Assembly: GCA_018127085.1 (NCBI GenBank)
Contig: CM030731.1
Span: forward strand, 403,564 to 467,563
Source: Pneumocystis sp. 'macacae'
Taxonomy: Eukaryota > Ascomycota > Pneumocystomycetes > Pneumocystales > Pneumocystaceae
Reading direction: 5' to 3'
Length of the DNA: 64,000 bases
Shown here: positions 1 through 11,320 of the stretch, piece after piece
Layout: the number at the start of each line of letters is the position of its first letter
How positions within the stretch are numbered: the stretch's first letter is position 1
Made by a program: the position numbers and the translations under genes
Notes under the pieces: generated by a model
What the model was told of the DNA's origin: nothing
The model's input: only the letters and a program-made list of their open reading frames with translations
Database searches by the model: none

Positions 1-2186
1 TCTTATAAACAGAATTATACACCTAAATTATTAAGAAATTGGAACCAGACAATGAAAATACTTCAATTCTTCTTATAATAACAGGATCAGGTTCATACAA
101 AATTATAAATTTTGGTTTAAGTTCTTTGAGTGTAATATCGTCTATATCACCACTATAGGGTGATACAACTATTAAATCATTTAAAGCTAAAGAACCAAAA
201 TAATCATCATAATAATCCAAAAAATAATTGCTACAATTTGTCGATTCATTCTGATAAGTAGATAGAGTATTTATACTAAAAATATTATTTAAATTTTATA
301 AAAAAATAATTTTACATTTCACTATGACTAAAATCATCTTTCAAAGAAATATAAGTACAATCACCAGATGCACTAGACGCAGTATATGATCCTCCTCGAA
401 CACGTCTCCTTTTACTAGCAAATTGACGTGAATGGTGAGCAATACTAGCTTTATTATTTGAAGCAACTATAAAATTTAAATTTAATTCAAAGATTATATA
501 TTAATCACAACCTAAAGATATAGAATCTTCATTATCCTTATCTAAATCAAATCTCATATTTGAAAAATTTTGCTTCCATGCTAAATATTCTTTAAACTGT
601 GTTCTTAAAAATGAACATTTGGATTCATCAGAATCACTATTGGTGTTATTAGGAAGATTATTATTACTAGTAAAATCGTGAAGATATTCTTGAATTTGAC
701 GACATGTATACTCATTTTTACACATTATAAGAACAGCACAATCATTATTATCTATAAACAAATTAACGTTAAATCAAAGTGAAATACTATCCTACTATGT
801 AATTCTGGATTTAATCTTATTTCAGTTTCTATTTCATGCATTATTTCTTTCAAAACATCCCATTTGGGTTGATTTTCTAGGATAGGTAATATAGAACCAT
901 ATGGTTCATGTAGATATATTTTCTCAGGGGGAACTTTCTTATAAACACGTTCTTTTGCAAGTTTAAATATTGTATTTGCTGCATCTAGAAGAAGCCATGG
1001 TGATTGCTCCCGTTTTTTAATTTCAGGTATAGATGATTCGGTTATTAAAATTGTTTCTAAAATTCTATAAAAAGATACACAATCGTAAGACAAAAGATAA
1101 CTATAACGTTAGAGAAGAAGAGAAAAAGGAAAAATTTGCTACTGTAATATATGTCTTAATGTTGTTAAATCTGAAAGAAGCTGTTTAGTTTTTTGACTTA
1201 CAAGGTGCCAATTGGAATCTAATTGACGGCGAATCATCACATCAAAACTTTTGTGTAACACATTATCCAAGCTCCAATCCTCAACATCGACTTTTCCAGA
1301 ATTAGCAGTCTTAAGTCCAGAGATACAAATTTCCATGCATTCAATTATTGCATACTGGATATCTTTCATTGACTCAGTCATAGATACATCCAATTCTACA
1401 ACATTAACTTTTTTAGACTCCAAAGATTCAGCAACCAAAACGTGAAATCTTTAAACGTAAGAAGTATACATAAACATATCATACAATACCTTGGCCATAA
1501 AAAGCATTTTCTTAAAAAAAAAGTCCTCATTATATTTGATAACGGTGACAATCCAACATTGAATGCCTCGGGACTATCAGAAAATGCTTTGATATATCCC
1601 ACTTTATTGTTTTTGCGAAATATTCTTAAAATAAATGCTTCTAAAGAAGTTTCGATTGTTCTATTCATATAAACAAATAAACAATCAGTTTAAAACTCAC
1701 TTTTCAGCATTAAGCGCAACAATTCCAGATATCTTAACTGGGTCAATAGTGCCAGTCAATAGATCAACTACTAAAATTCTAGATGTAACACTAAAAATAC
1801 CTCCACTATTATATATTGCTTGACTAATTTCATTTTATACTTTTCCCCACAAAAAATTTTACCAACCGCTTATGAGAATTCCCGCTTTCATTATTAATAA
1901 TCTTGAATTCCTCTCTCGGAACTTCATTGTCCAAAGCACCCAATTCATCAACCATTTCTTTCAATAACTCTTCTTGCCTTGGACTTGCACCAATTACTAA
2001 GGTCAAACATCCGGGAAGATTGTAGGAATGAAGTAAATTTGCAACAATATTTAATAAACCAAGACCTTTTGCAAGTACAACAAGACCATTTTCATTATAT
2101 ATTTCATGAACTAAGATTTGTTGATAACTCAAAAACAGAGAAAGGCGTGAATACAATCTTTTCGAATCATATAAACTTTCTTCCAT
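1..2186 (-). CDS. RAD1: XPF/Rad1-type DNA repair endonuclease subunit, N-terminal part (runs off window)
   Basis: This is the 5' portion of the XPF/Rad1 (S. pombe Rad16) subunit of the structure-specific nuclease that cuts 5' of lesions in nucleotide excision repair and trims ends in single-strand annealing. At least seven exons are visible on the minus strand. The first (from ATG at 2186) has YQQILVHEIYNENGLVVLAKGLGLL, typical of the family start; the second has SRILVVDLLTG; the third has EAFILRIFRKNNKVGYIKAF and ends at WPR; later exons carry YDCVSFYRILE and the KRRRVRGGS linker near position 370. All belong to the inactive helicase-like N-terminal half. The ERCC4 nuclease and HhH domains would lie left of position 1. 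Introns are 40-50 nt with clean GT-AG ends, except the exon 1/2 junction near 1830, where I could not find an ordinary in-frame intron. Confidence 0.9.
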
Positions 2187-2229
2187 TTTATCTCAATGCA
2201 TATTTTTTTATAAAATCTTTATGTTTTTA

Positions 2230-2913
2230 AATGATAACATATATTCAATTTTCCTTTAAAAATAACTAAAATTTCATTATAAAAATGAAATATATTGTCA
2301 TTTACATACAGATTCTTAGACATTAAATTACAATATTCGTATTATTATTTCAGATTATAGTTAACCAATTTATTCATCCAAAATAAATAGTACATGTCAT
2401 TATATATACATCTATCACGATTTTTTATTTTTTAAAAAAAAACAAGATACATGATACTCTGCATCTTTTAAATTTAGAAAAACATATCTCTCATAATGCA
2501 TTAACCTAATATTATCATATATTCATTCTTTTATTTCTAATATTAATATATAAATATCGCATTTTTAATGCACACATACATCCATAAAATAAACCCACGC
2601 ATATTTAACCTTTTAACTTTAAAATGCACTGAGCCATTTAATATACATTTTCAAACGCAGAAAATTAGCATCATAATTCTATATACGTTTAACTTTATTT
2701 GAAATAACTGAACCAACTGTTCAGTTCTTCTGAACTACAATAGTTAGTATTTATTTATTTTATTCAATACTATTTGGTATATATTAATTTGGTTAGAAAA
2801 ATATTATTTTAATCCTCAAATTAATACAAGTAATTAGTTTTTTGATCTTTATTTAAATATTCTATCTAATTAGTATCTATTTTTACTTTTATTGGAATCT
2901 ATTATTAAAAAAT
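2230..2913. other. AT-rich divergent intergenic region
   Basis: About 680 bases between the divergently transcribed RAD1 and copper-transporter genes. It is AT-rich with homopolymer runs and no ORF or RNA gene I can recognise. It presumably holds both promoters, but no specific site stands out. Confidence 0.6.
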
Positions 2914-3474
2914 ATGTCGAACCAAAACCACCAAACTGATTATCAAAACATGAATTCTACAATACATTCAAATAATCATGATCATGTATCAGCGAATATG
3001 CCTATGACGTTTCATTGTTTAAAAAATACAACACTGTTTGTAAAGGGATGGGTTCCTAATAATAAATTACAATACTGGTTAACAATTATTTTTATCATTT
3101 TTCTTGGCATTGTTTATAGAATGCTTTCAACATATAAATTATATTGGGAATATAAACAACGAGCTATCTATCTTAGTCAACTGAAAAATTCAAATATATG
3201 TTGTTCTGTTTCTGTAGAACCAACAATACGACATTCAAGGTTTAAGCTCGATAGAAAATCAATTAAGAATGTTTTGCCTCCATTCGAATATAAGACTAGT
3301 TTTTTTAGAGGGTTTCTACAACTTTTGATATGCTTTTTTTCATATCTCTTGATGATTATTATAATGACAATGAATATTGGATACTTTACCGCAACATTAA
3401 TTGGAATCTTTATTGGAGAAGTTATCTTGTCACAATACAATTATTGTTATATTAATTCCTGCGATATGTGTTAA
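2914..3474 (+). CDS. CTR-family copper transporter
   Basis: Single-exon 186-codon membrane protein of the Ctr copper transporter family, which imports Cu(I) as a trimer at the plasma membrane or vacuole. The N terminus is rich in Asn, His and Met (HSNNHDHVSANMPMTFH), the usual metal-collecting tail, followed by membrane segment 1 at residues 55-70. Segment 2 carries the family's MxxxM signature (MIIIMTMNIG, residues 146-155), and segment 3 follows with a GxxxG-like GIFIGE. The C terminus holds two Cys (CDMC) that could pass copper to chaperones. Whether it acts at the plasma membrane (Ctr4/5 type) or vacuole (Ctr6/Ctr2 type) cannot be told from sequence; the short N terminus leans towards the Ctr2/Ctr6 type. 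Confidence 0.85.
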   Translation: MSNQNHQTDYQNMNSTIHSNNHDHVSANMPMTFHCLKNTTLFVKGWVPNNKLQYWLTIIFIIFLGIVYRMLSTYKLYWEYKQRAIYLSQLKNSNICCSVSVEPTIRHSRFKLDRKSIKNVLPPFEYKTSFFRGFLQLLICFFSYLLMIIIMTMNIGYFTATLIGIFIGEVILSQYNYCYINSCDMC

Positions 3475-4195
3475 TATTAATTACTTATTGTATTGATTTA
3501 AGTACATCTATATACACCATATTTTATAGTTTTATATTCTCATTATATTTTCGTATTTGGATGAGTCAACTAACTAAACAATTTGTACAAAAATCATTAA
3601 TATGTGAACATTTGTTTATATATATGTAAACTTTTTATTTTTGGTTAATTTGTCATTAAACCAACATTTGGCATTTTATTAATTTTATCTAAATAAATAT
3701 ATAAATTGGACTATTTCATATATATATATATTATATACATTTAAAAGTTATTTATAATGTCCTAAATATTAGATTTTTTATCATAACTATTTTTTAAGAT
3801 ATCAAAGCATTAAACATAAACATATTTTATTAACTTAAACATTTCAATAAAACATATGCACAAAAGTGAATCGGCCATTTATTTAAACAATAATCTATAT
3901 TTACATCTATACTTAATATAAAATCAATATAAAATTGCTAAACACAAGAGAAGAGTAATTAAGCCTTATACATTTACTAAATCAATTTCAGCTCAAATTA
4001 AATCAAAAAACGCAAATATTTAAATCTATAATTTGTGTTAAATATACTCATTTATTTAAAATTATAAATATAAAGTTTTTTCATATATTTAATAATAATT
4101 AAAATGCTTATCTCTCTAAATCATAGGATTTTTAATATAATGAAGCTAATTATTATATATACAATAATGTATATATATCTGAATGCAAAATTATT
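3475..4195. other. AT-rich convergent intergenic region
   Basis: About 720 bases between the 3' ends of the copper transporter and YIF1. Very AT-rich, with TA runs near 3720-3735; no ORF, RNA gene or repeat family seen. Confidence 0.6.
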
Positions 4196-5343
4196 TTACA
4201 TAAGTATAAACATAAATAAAATTTGAACCATTGAAATTCCAAAAAGAAAATATACTCTTTTACGTCTTTGAGATAAGTTCATTGTAGCATTTGAGGATAT
4301 ATTTGATTCAGGAAGAAGTATATATCTCAATGAACGCAACTATCATGTGTTAATAACTAATATAAAAAACATTTTTCTAATAAAACTACCAAAAAAAAAG
4401 CTGTAGCAATAAAGGTATAAAAAAATACACAATAGGTCAATACTAAATTAAGAAACATACCCGATAGCATAGTAACAATAATTCTAAACAAAATATGAAA
4501 CATTTGTCATAATTATGTGAAATTTATTACCCTATGAATTTGTATCCACTGTATGCTGCAAGATCAAGAAACTGTATCTGATTATATATACCTAGGATAT
4601 AACATCCAAACTTAATTGCTAAAATTTCAAAAATAACAACAATCAAGGCCATCAAAGCCGTAGTACCCAAAAGTTCCGGATAAAAATCACCTTTCAATCC
4701 CGCCAATAAAGACGATAACAAAACGTATGTAACGAATGCCATAACTAAAGACTTAATATATTTCCTAAATCCAAAATATAATCTTACCAGGAATATACAT
4801 GTCTGGAGAATTAATATCTTCTCTTGGAGACTTATATACTTCTACAGAGATATCATTTGCTTCCAAATGCTTAGGAAAACGACTCCAGCACTTAAATTAT
4901 TAAAATCATGCCCTAAAAAAACAACGCAAAACCTTATGTCTCCATGGAAAAAGAATAACCCAGATCTTACTAATTACGTAATAATTCGAAACATTAAAGT
5001 AATGTCTCAACGTTGTAAGCGAAATAAATCTTCCCATCTAATTCAACATCAGCCTCCTGAACATAATACATAAAAACACATAAAACAACGTGTTTCTTTG
5101 AAAAAGCCATACATTCCGCTCAACGTATTCCTGTCCAGCCATAACCGCATTCCTTCCCACTTGTAATCCCATCTGTGCAGTTGCATGATGCATACCAAAG
5201 TAATTTGAATAGGAATCCTGTGTCGGCAAAGCACAGTTCTGTTTTCCAAGAACTGGAGACAATCGGGACGTTGTAGAATGCGGTGTTGGGGGTACATGCA
5301 TTGGAGGCACCCTACGATCTCTGTTTTCTTGATATCCGTACAT
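4196..5343 (-). CDS. YIF1: YIF1 family ER-Golgi vesicle membrane protein
   Basis: Ortholog of Yif1, the partner of Yip1 and Rab-type Ypt GTPases in COPII vesicle traffic between ER and Golgi. The chosen ATG (5341-5343) gives a hydrophilic N terminus. Signatures in order are ATAQMGLQVGRNAVMAGQEYVERNV, then HYFNVSNYYVISKIWVILFPWRHK, then a 41-nt GT-AG intron joining HK to CWSRF, then PREDINSPDMYIPG, the membrane segment MAFVTYVLLSSLLAGLKG with YPELLG, and DLAAYSGYKFIG. The last exons add two more membrane segments and RSLRYILLPES before the stop at 4196. At least five exons. The coding path after 5100 depends on inferred splice sites, but every expected family block is present in order. Confidence 0.88.
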
Positions 5344-5937
5344 TAATGTAGAACTGTTGCCCTGCAAATGCAAGTCTAGAGCAGAAATATCTCTTCTTTT
5401 ATCCAGTTCTATACGTTCAAATTAAAATAAGCGATATTATGTTTTCTTAGCTATATAAGCTATTTAGATAAATATATGCGCCTGAAATCTTCTCAAACAC
5501 TCAATGATTTCCTCTCAATCCTATCACCCTAATTCTTTAAATAAATTCAATTGCAATATTCAAAAAGTATACTCCGTCTTTTAACAAGCACACTGAACCA
5601 AACAAATCTGATTTTGTGTCTCCCAACTGTAGCAAATTATATTTGCAAAATGCTTTTTGTAGTTCTTATAATAGATGTAACGATGACTATGTGTATCCTA
5701 AATGAATGTTAATAAGGCCCAAATCCTCTAAAAAGAACGAGTAATACGTCCTTTAAACACCCTCTAAATACTTCTTTATTTTTTCTGTAGCTGAGCGTCT
5801 TTTAAAGTATTTATGTACGCACTACAATAATGAAGACCGACCTTTGCGTGTCCGCACACTTAGATATAAACAGTGACGCCGAGTGTTTGCCCGAAAAAGC
5901 ACTCGGTTTTGTATTTCTTAGCAAATAGGCATTTGTA
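5344..5937. promoter_or_regulatory. Divergent YIF1/eIF1A region with a 5'-leader hairpin
   Basis: About 590 bases between YIF1 (minus) and eIF1A (plus). The part next to eIF1A is less AT-rich. It contains a perfect 7-bp stem CCGAGTG (5879-5885) / CACTCGG (5900-5906) with a 14-nt loop, ending 31 nt before the eIF1A ATG, so probably in its 5' leader. No other site is recognisable. Confidence 0.5.
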
Positions 5938-6463
5938 ATGCCGAAGAACAAAGGAAAAGTAAGTTGTTTTAAAGGCTATGTGTGTGCTTTAATATGAATA
6001 ATAACTATTTTTATAGGGAGGAAAGAATCGTCGCCGAGGCAAAAATGAAAATGAAACAGAAAAACGGGAACTTGTCTTTAAAGATGACGGACAAGAATAT
6101 GCTCAAGTGACAAAAATGCTTGGAAATGGACGTTTGGAAGCAATGTGCTTTGATGGAGAAAAAAGACTTGCGCATATACGCGGAAAATTGCGGAAAAAAG
6201 TATGGATTAACCAAGGAGATGTAATTTTGCTGTCGTTGCGGGAATATCAAGATAAAAAAGCGGATGTGATTCTGAAATATACAGCAGATGAAGCACGAGA
6301 CCTCAAGAATTACGGAGAACTACCAGAAAACAGTAGGTGTATTCGTAGACATATAAGTTTGACTAATAAAGTAGCAAAAATTAATGAAACAGATACATTT
6401 GGAGGAGAAGGGGAAGACGAGTGTAATTTTGAGTTTGACAATGTAGATATTGACGACATCTGA
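5938..6463 (+). CDS. TIF11: Translation initiation factor eIF1A
   Basis: eIF1A binds the 40S A site and promotes scanning and start-codon selection with eIF1. Exon 1 (5938-5958) encodes MPKNKGK; a 58-nt intron (5959-6016, GTAAGT...TAG) follows; exon 2 continues [13 protein letters not shown]. The S1/OB fold is clear ([38 protein letters not shown]), then the helical part and an acidic tail ending DNVDIDDI, the conserved C-terminal element that contacts eIF5B. Total about 145 codons, the normal length. All key blocks are present. Confidence 0.96.
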
Positions 6464-8950
6464 GTCAGGGAGAAATATCCCTTGTAGGATCACCTGCTGA
6501 ACCATTTGTCTGTATCTACATTTTAGAACTGAACATACATATATCTGCATGATTATATATATTATCATTGGTGTTAGTTTTTGAAAAGAATCCTATAATG
6601 CATATAATAAGTAATATATATTTGCGTGCACATGTTGGTCAATCATGTGGCGCTTTTTCATCTATTACAGCATGCTAGCATATACATATTCTATCACTAA
6701 TTTAATCAATTACTGCAACCTTTGAGGCATATGTATTTTAGACACAGTGAATCAGGTAAAACTATATCCCAACACATCAGAACTATGTAAAAATAAGAAA
6801 CTATTTATTCATACTTTTTTTTAAAAAAGAACTTTCATTAAGAAAAAAGGTTACACATACACATTATTCCACCAATCAAAATGTAAGATGTTAATATGGT
6901 CCGTTTCATCTGAAGAAAATGTTGCCTTTTTTCTAAACCAATATATATATATTCAGCAGAAAATACACATGATATATATTTTTCCAGAGCATTAAACAGC
7001 AATTCTGGGAAGCCATGATATAGATCAGTGTATTTAAATGTAAGTCAATAAAGTAGCATCTTTAAATGTCGATGTTAACGTCTGGAATATAAAGTATGTC
7101 GTTCAAAATAGAAAAATATTAAATTCTTTAAATTCGAAAACATTGTTTAAATAGTTAAACAATCTTACAATACCATAAAAGTATTATTTAAGTTATGGAA
7201 ATTTTAAAATCAAAAAAATCTTTTTTAACTAAATAAACAGTTTCTGATGTTCAATAGTCAAATTTAAATATGAAGATGGATATAAACTCAATTTCAATTC
7301 TTCTATTTATGGTTTCTGCAAAATACAGCAACATATATACATATATATTTATATTTATATATGCTCCAATTTTTAGATAATTTATCTATTCATTTTAGTA
7401 TTTTAACAAAGAAATTTAAATACAAATTCTACACTAAAGTAAGTGTTTTTTTACTTAAATTTTTATCATCATTATACAATGTTAATTATATTTTTAGATA
7501 ACTGATATTCTTATCGATCTTGATTAGAACTGGAATTTATATAAGTGAACAGCAAATATCTAAAAACATAAAAAAGATACAATTTTTTATACAAAAAAAG
7601 GATTTCAAAAATTTGGAAATATTTTCCTTGATATAATTTTCATCTATATATTTGGTTTAACAAATACTGATTTTTTTCATTAGCGTAATTATGGTCTAGT
7701 ATTATTATATATCTATCTATTAAAATTATTGCAACATAAAAGAACATTTATTAAATGAATAAGAGAGTTCATTAAATTATCTTAAATTTTATTCCTCAAA
7801 AAGATTCTTTTTTTCTAAAGAACAAACAATTAAGGTTTTTTTAAATTATTAAAAAATACTAGACACTAAATATTTCACTATCTTTATGTCTAATTAGTTA
7901 ATTATTCATTTTGAATTTTTATATGCAATTATTTTAATTTTAATGAATATAATGAAATTTAATTATAAAATATTATGCATTATCTATCGGAGAACCAATT
8001 GGTCTTTGATACTTCTGTTACTGACATTTCTTTTTAAACATTTAATGCATCTCTTATCTTTGAAAACATTTTATTGTCATTAAAAATCTTTTGGGAGTTT
8101 TCCGAGATTATTTTAAAATATCTATAATAACTTAAGATGCCATCTAAATTCAACACAATATTATCGAAATTGATACAAACTATAACATATTTATTCATTT
8201 ATGCAATTGATAAAACTTCAAAAAATAAAATTAAAATAAAAATACATAATCATATCATTTGCAATACGATTTTCCGAAATTTAAATACTAATCACGTCAT
8301 AATAATATAACTTTATCATAGGCCTTCTATTTAAATTCTTATGAATAAAAAATGATTTAATAAAAATCATAGATCATTGTCGTTAGATAGATTATACAAT
8401 TATATATACATATAATTTTCTGCATTTTTTCCCGTGATTTATAAAATAAAAACTTTATTTATTAGAAACCAATTTAGCTTTTGTTTAACTTTTAATCATT
8501 ATTTTCTTAGTTTCAACAGTGTTTAACTCTATCTTTGACAAATTTATTCATATCAATAAGGCTATCATCCAAAAAGACCAGAAATCTGTAATTCTATCAA
8601 CTACTCGCTTTACTTTTATATTTTTTTCTTTTTACTAAAATTTAATAAAATATAGACTTGGTCTGACGGATAGCCCAATACCTTATCATAGATAAACTTA
8701 GTCAAGATAAAACAAAGAAATATACACAAAATGTATCCAAAATAAACCCTACAAAGCTATTAACAAAACAATATATCATATGTGTATATATACACATATA
8801 CAATATAGATACAAAAAACACATTATACTATATACCCGTGTATTGCATTTAGATCACGATCAAAGCACTTTTGCTTCCAAAAATAACTTCAAGCAACAAT
8901 CCGTATTCTAAACACATACAAAACATGTTATAAAACTATATACTTTTACT
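6464..8950. other. 2.5-kb AT-rich gene-free region
   Basis: No ORF above 60 codons with any recognisable family signature on either strand, and no tRNA-like cloverleaf found by eye. Composition is uniform AT-rich with TA-dinucleotide runs (around 7335-7360 and 8775-8800). It ends abruptly at about 8950, where the GC-rich island begins. Confidence 0.6.
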
Positions 8951-9499
8951 CCATCCATGCTATTGCAACCAACCACAGGCCACCCGTTGGCCGTATACAC
9001 GCCCCATGCAAATACAGAAAACAAAAACACTCCCATACATCCCTGCCCCTCCAATCCCACCCTAGCTCCCACCCAACCCTGCAAACGGCATCCCCGCTAC
9101 AAACACCACCCTCGAAAACGCCTGTGTGAAGATTTCCACACCCACACCGACACCACGGGCTAATATCAAAGCACCCTCAATCTACACGGCACTATCAAAT
9201 ATCATTAAAATAGAGGACTTATGGCTCAGTCCCAATGCCCTAGCCTTCCAAATAGCCTGCCCCGCCTTACTAGACTACACACCCTAGACTACTCTATAAG
9301 ATCTATAAGATCCGGCCTTACCGAAAACATCTCGTCCTCAGCCGGCCTCTATATACACTCAAAACCAAACCCTAATCTTTTTACAACTCATGCTCTATGT
9401 AATCCCGTCTTAAAATACAATAAATACCCTCCCCAAAACCCCCATGCCCCTTGCAATGAAATCCCATAAAACATCAAAACCCCGTCCCCATGCTCCCCC

Positions 9500-10237
9500 C
9501 TACTTGTCCACCCTGATATGCATGTCCCCCATGTGGTGTGGCAGGTGCCCCCCCATCGGCGCAAGGTGCGGCAGATGGTGCTGCGGCGGCTGCCCCAGCA
9601 TCCGTCCCGGCTGCATATATGGCGGCTGCTGCTCCCGTCAGCCACGTCTCTCTCTACACTTCCCCCACCATATACTGCTGGTACATTGCCGCCTGCTCCG
9701 GATTAAAGTACAGCCCCCGCATCCCTCCCCCGTATCCCGGCAGCCCCCCTCCCATCACCCCCCCCATCGGCCCCTCCGCCTCCTCCTGTCCCCCCGTCCC
9801 CCCCCCGTCCTGTGCATTCAGGCATGCCTGGATTAGGTTTTTGCCCTCTGCCTTGGTCACCAGCGGCTGCAGCTTTGGCGTCGTAAACGTATACACCAGT
9901 CCTGTCTCCGACACCACCAGCAGCAGCACCTGTGTCCCCGTCAGGACCGACAGCTCATATGCCTGTCTCCTCAGCCCGTCCTCTTTCCCGTGCACATACC
10001 TTCTTCATAATCCCCGCCTTGCGCTTGGAAAACGTGATGTGGCGCCGGCTCTTGTCCTCGATAAACTTGATCTCGATCTTCCGCCCTGTCCTGTCAGCCC
10101 GCTCTCTCCCCCTCCCACATACGCTCCCGCCCGCCCTTGTCTTCCTCGTCGTCCTCCTCTGTCCGCACACGCTTTCCCTCCTCTTCCCCGCCAGTCCCTA
10201 AGGGCTCGGCGTCTTCCACGCCTCGCTTCTGCGTCAT
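9500..10237 (-). CDS. MCM1: MADS-box transcription factor, Mcm1 type
   Basis: SRF/Mcm1-type MADS regulator, in yeasts a DNA-binding partner for cell-cycle, mating-type and pheromone genes. The ATG at 10237 gives an acidic, Glu-rich N terminus. A 37-nt intron then leads into RRKIEIKFIEDKSRRHITFS, and a second 37-nt intron (9963-9999) joins GIMKK to AYELSVLTGTQVLLLVVSET, completing the MADS box and the GLVYTFTTPKLQPLV SAM region. A Gly/Gln/Met-rich tail follows (YFNPEQAAMYQQYM). A third intron of about 40 nt near 9650 probably joins a Gln/Pro/His-rich last exon ending DMHIRVDK at 9500; its donor is weak, so the C terminus is inferred. Codon use is GC-rich, unlike every gene outside the island. 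Confidence 0.88.
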
Positions 10238-10653
10238 TACGTATTCCGATCTGTTGTTGCCTGTTCTGTCTATGCGACCAATCTATCACGGCAGCCTTGG
10301 AACCCGTCACTCACGGCTTTTCCCTTTCGGTCTCTTCGGCCGCGGATGTTTCCTATCCCGACGCTGCGCCGTGTGTCCGCGCTCCATGCATGAGCCGCCG
10401 TGGGCAGCAGAGGGTAGGGCTCCAGCAGGTTAGGGTTGCGGTGGCAGGCGGCCGTGCCAGACAGGGCAGGGCTGGAGCGGCGTGCTGCCGAGGGCGAGGG
10501 TTAGGGCTAATGCGGGTTAGGGTGCGCATAGCAGGCTGGCCGAGCGGGCTAGGGCAGGGTTGGGGTTCCATGCAGAGCCAGGGTCCCGTAGAGGGTTAGG
10601 GTGGGCCGGGAGCAGCACGGCATTGGGCCGAGGCGTCAGGCAGCAAGGGCGAG
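10238..10653. repeat. GC-rich spacer with degenerate telomere-like words
   Basis: Spacer between the MCM1 start and the EGD2 stop. From about 10410 the + strand reads as G-rich sequence with TTAGGG, CTAGGG and related words at 10430, 10501, 10516 and 10596, never in clean tandem. The MCM1 promoter must lie here. The long + strand reading frame across this spacer and MCM1 is antisense compositional noise. Confidence 0.6.
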
Positions 10654-11320
10654 TCATGCAGCGGCAGCGAGGGCTAGGGCAGAGCCAGGACTAGGGTTAG
10701 GGCTGGGGGGGGAGAGTGGATAGATGGCAATAGACATGATGGCATTGACGATGTCGCCGTCGGCATCGCGGAGGGCGCGGACGGCCCTTGCACGCGACAC
10801 GCGTGTCTGGTCCATGACGAGGTCGATGTCCTTGGGAGAGAGACCAGAGTCGTCAAGATCGAGGTCGTCGTCGGGAGAGGGGTCTTTTGTCTCGGAAAAG
10901 GGCTTTGGGGGGAGAGAGGAGTGGGCGAGCTGCTGGGCAGCAGAGAGCTGCTCGCGAGAGGCAAGATCCTCGGCCTTGATCTGGCCAAAGACGATGTATA
11001 TGTCGGAGGAAGGCATCTTGTAGACCTCGGGGTTGACGACGACGAAGAGGGCCTGGAGGGGTTAGGGGGGAGAGGGGTGGGGGGAGGAGGACGGTTTTTG
11101 AGCGGGTAAAGGTGACGCGGAGGACGCCGTCGATCTTGACAAGCCCGTGCTTGAGGATCTGCTTGCGGGCCTTGGCCTCGGAGCGCGAAAAGACCTGTAT
11201 GTTTGGGGCGGCAGAGGTGTCGGCAGGGTCGGAGTCAGAAGAAGACGAGTGGTCGGTGTTTTCAGGCTCAGAGGCGTGCCTGGGGGGTCTGTAGGCGGAG
11301 TCGTGCTTGGGTTTCACCAT
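10654..11320 (-). CDS. EGD2: Nascent polypeptide-associated complex alpha subunit
   Basis: NAC-alpha binds nascent chains at the ribosome exit as a dimer with the beta (BTF3/Egd1) subunit. Exon 1 starts at 11320 and carries an acidic Ser/Asp N terminus, then SRSEAKARKQILKHGLVKID and RVTFTRSK. A 40-nt intron (11053-11092) with an unusual GTCCTC donor and a CTAAC branch-like word leads to ALFVVVNPEVYKMPSSDIYIVFGQ, the NAC domain. A C-terminal UBA domain follows (GLSPKDIDLVMDQTRVSRARAVRALRD). Family members usually end just after NAIMS-; here the frame runs about 22 codons further into a Pro/Ser/Ala-rich tail encoded by telomere-like sequence. Codon use is GC-rich. Confidence 0.9.

Noticed and set aside
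8957..9469. Two Pro/Thr/His-rich + strand frames left of MCM1
   Set aside because: Low-complexity, no domain, no splice logic; explained by C-rich composition.
9538..10599. 353-codon + strand reading frame in the GC-rich island
   Set aside because: It is antisense to MCM1, whose MADS box is unmistakable on the minus strand; the frame is open only because stops are rare in GC-rich DNA.
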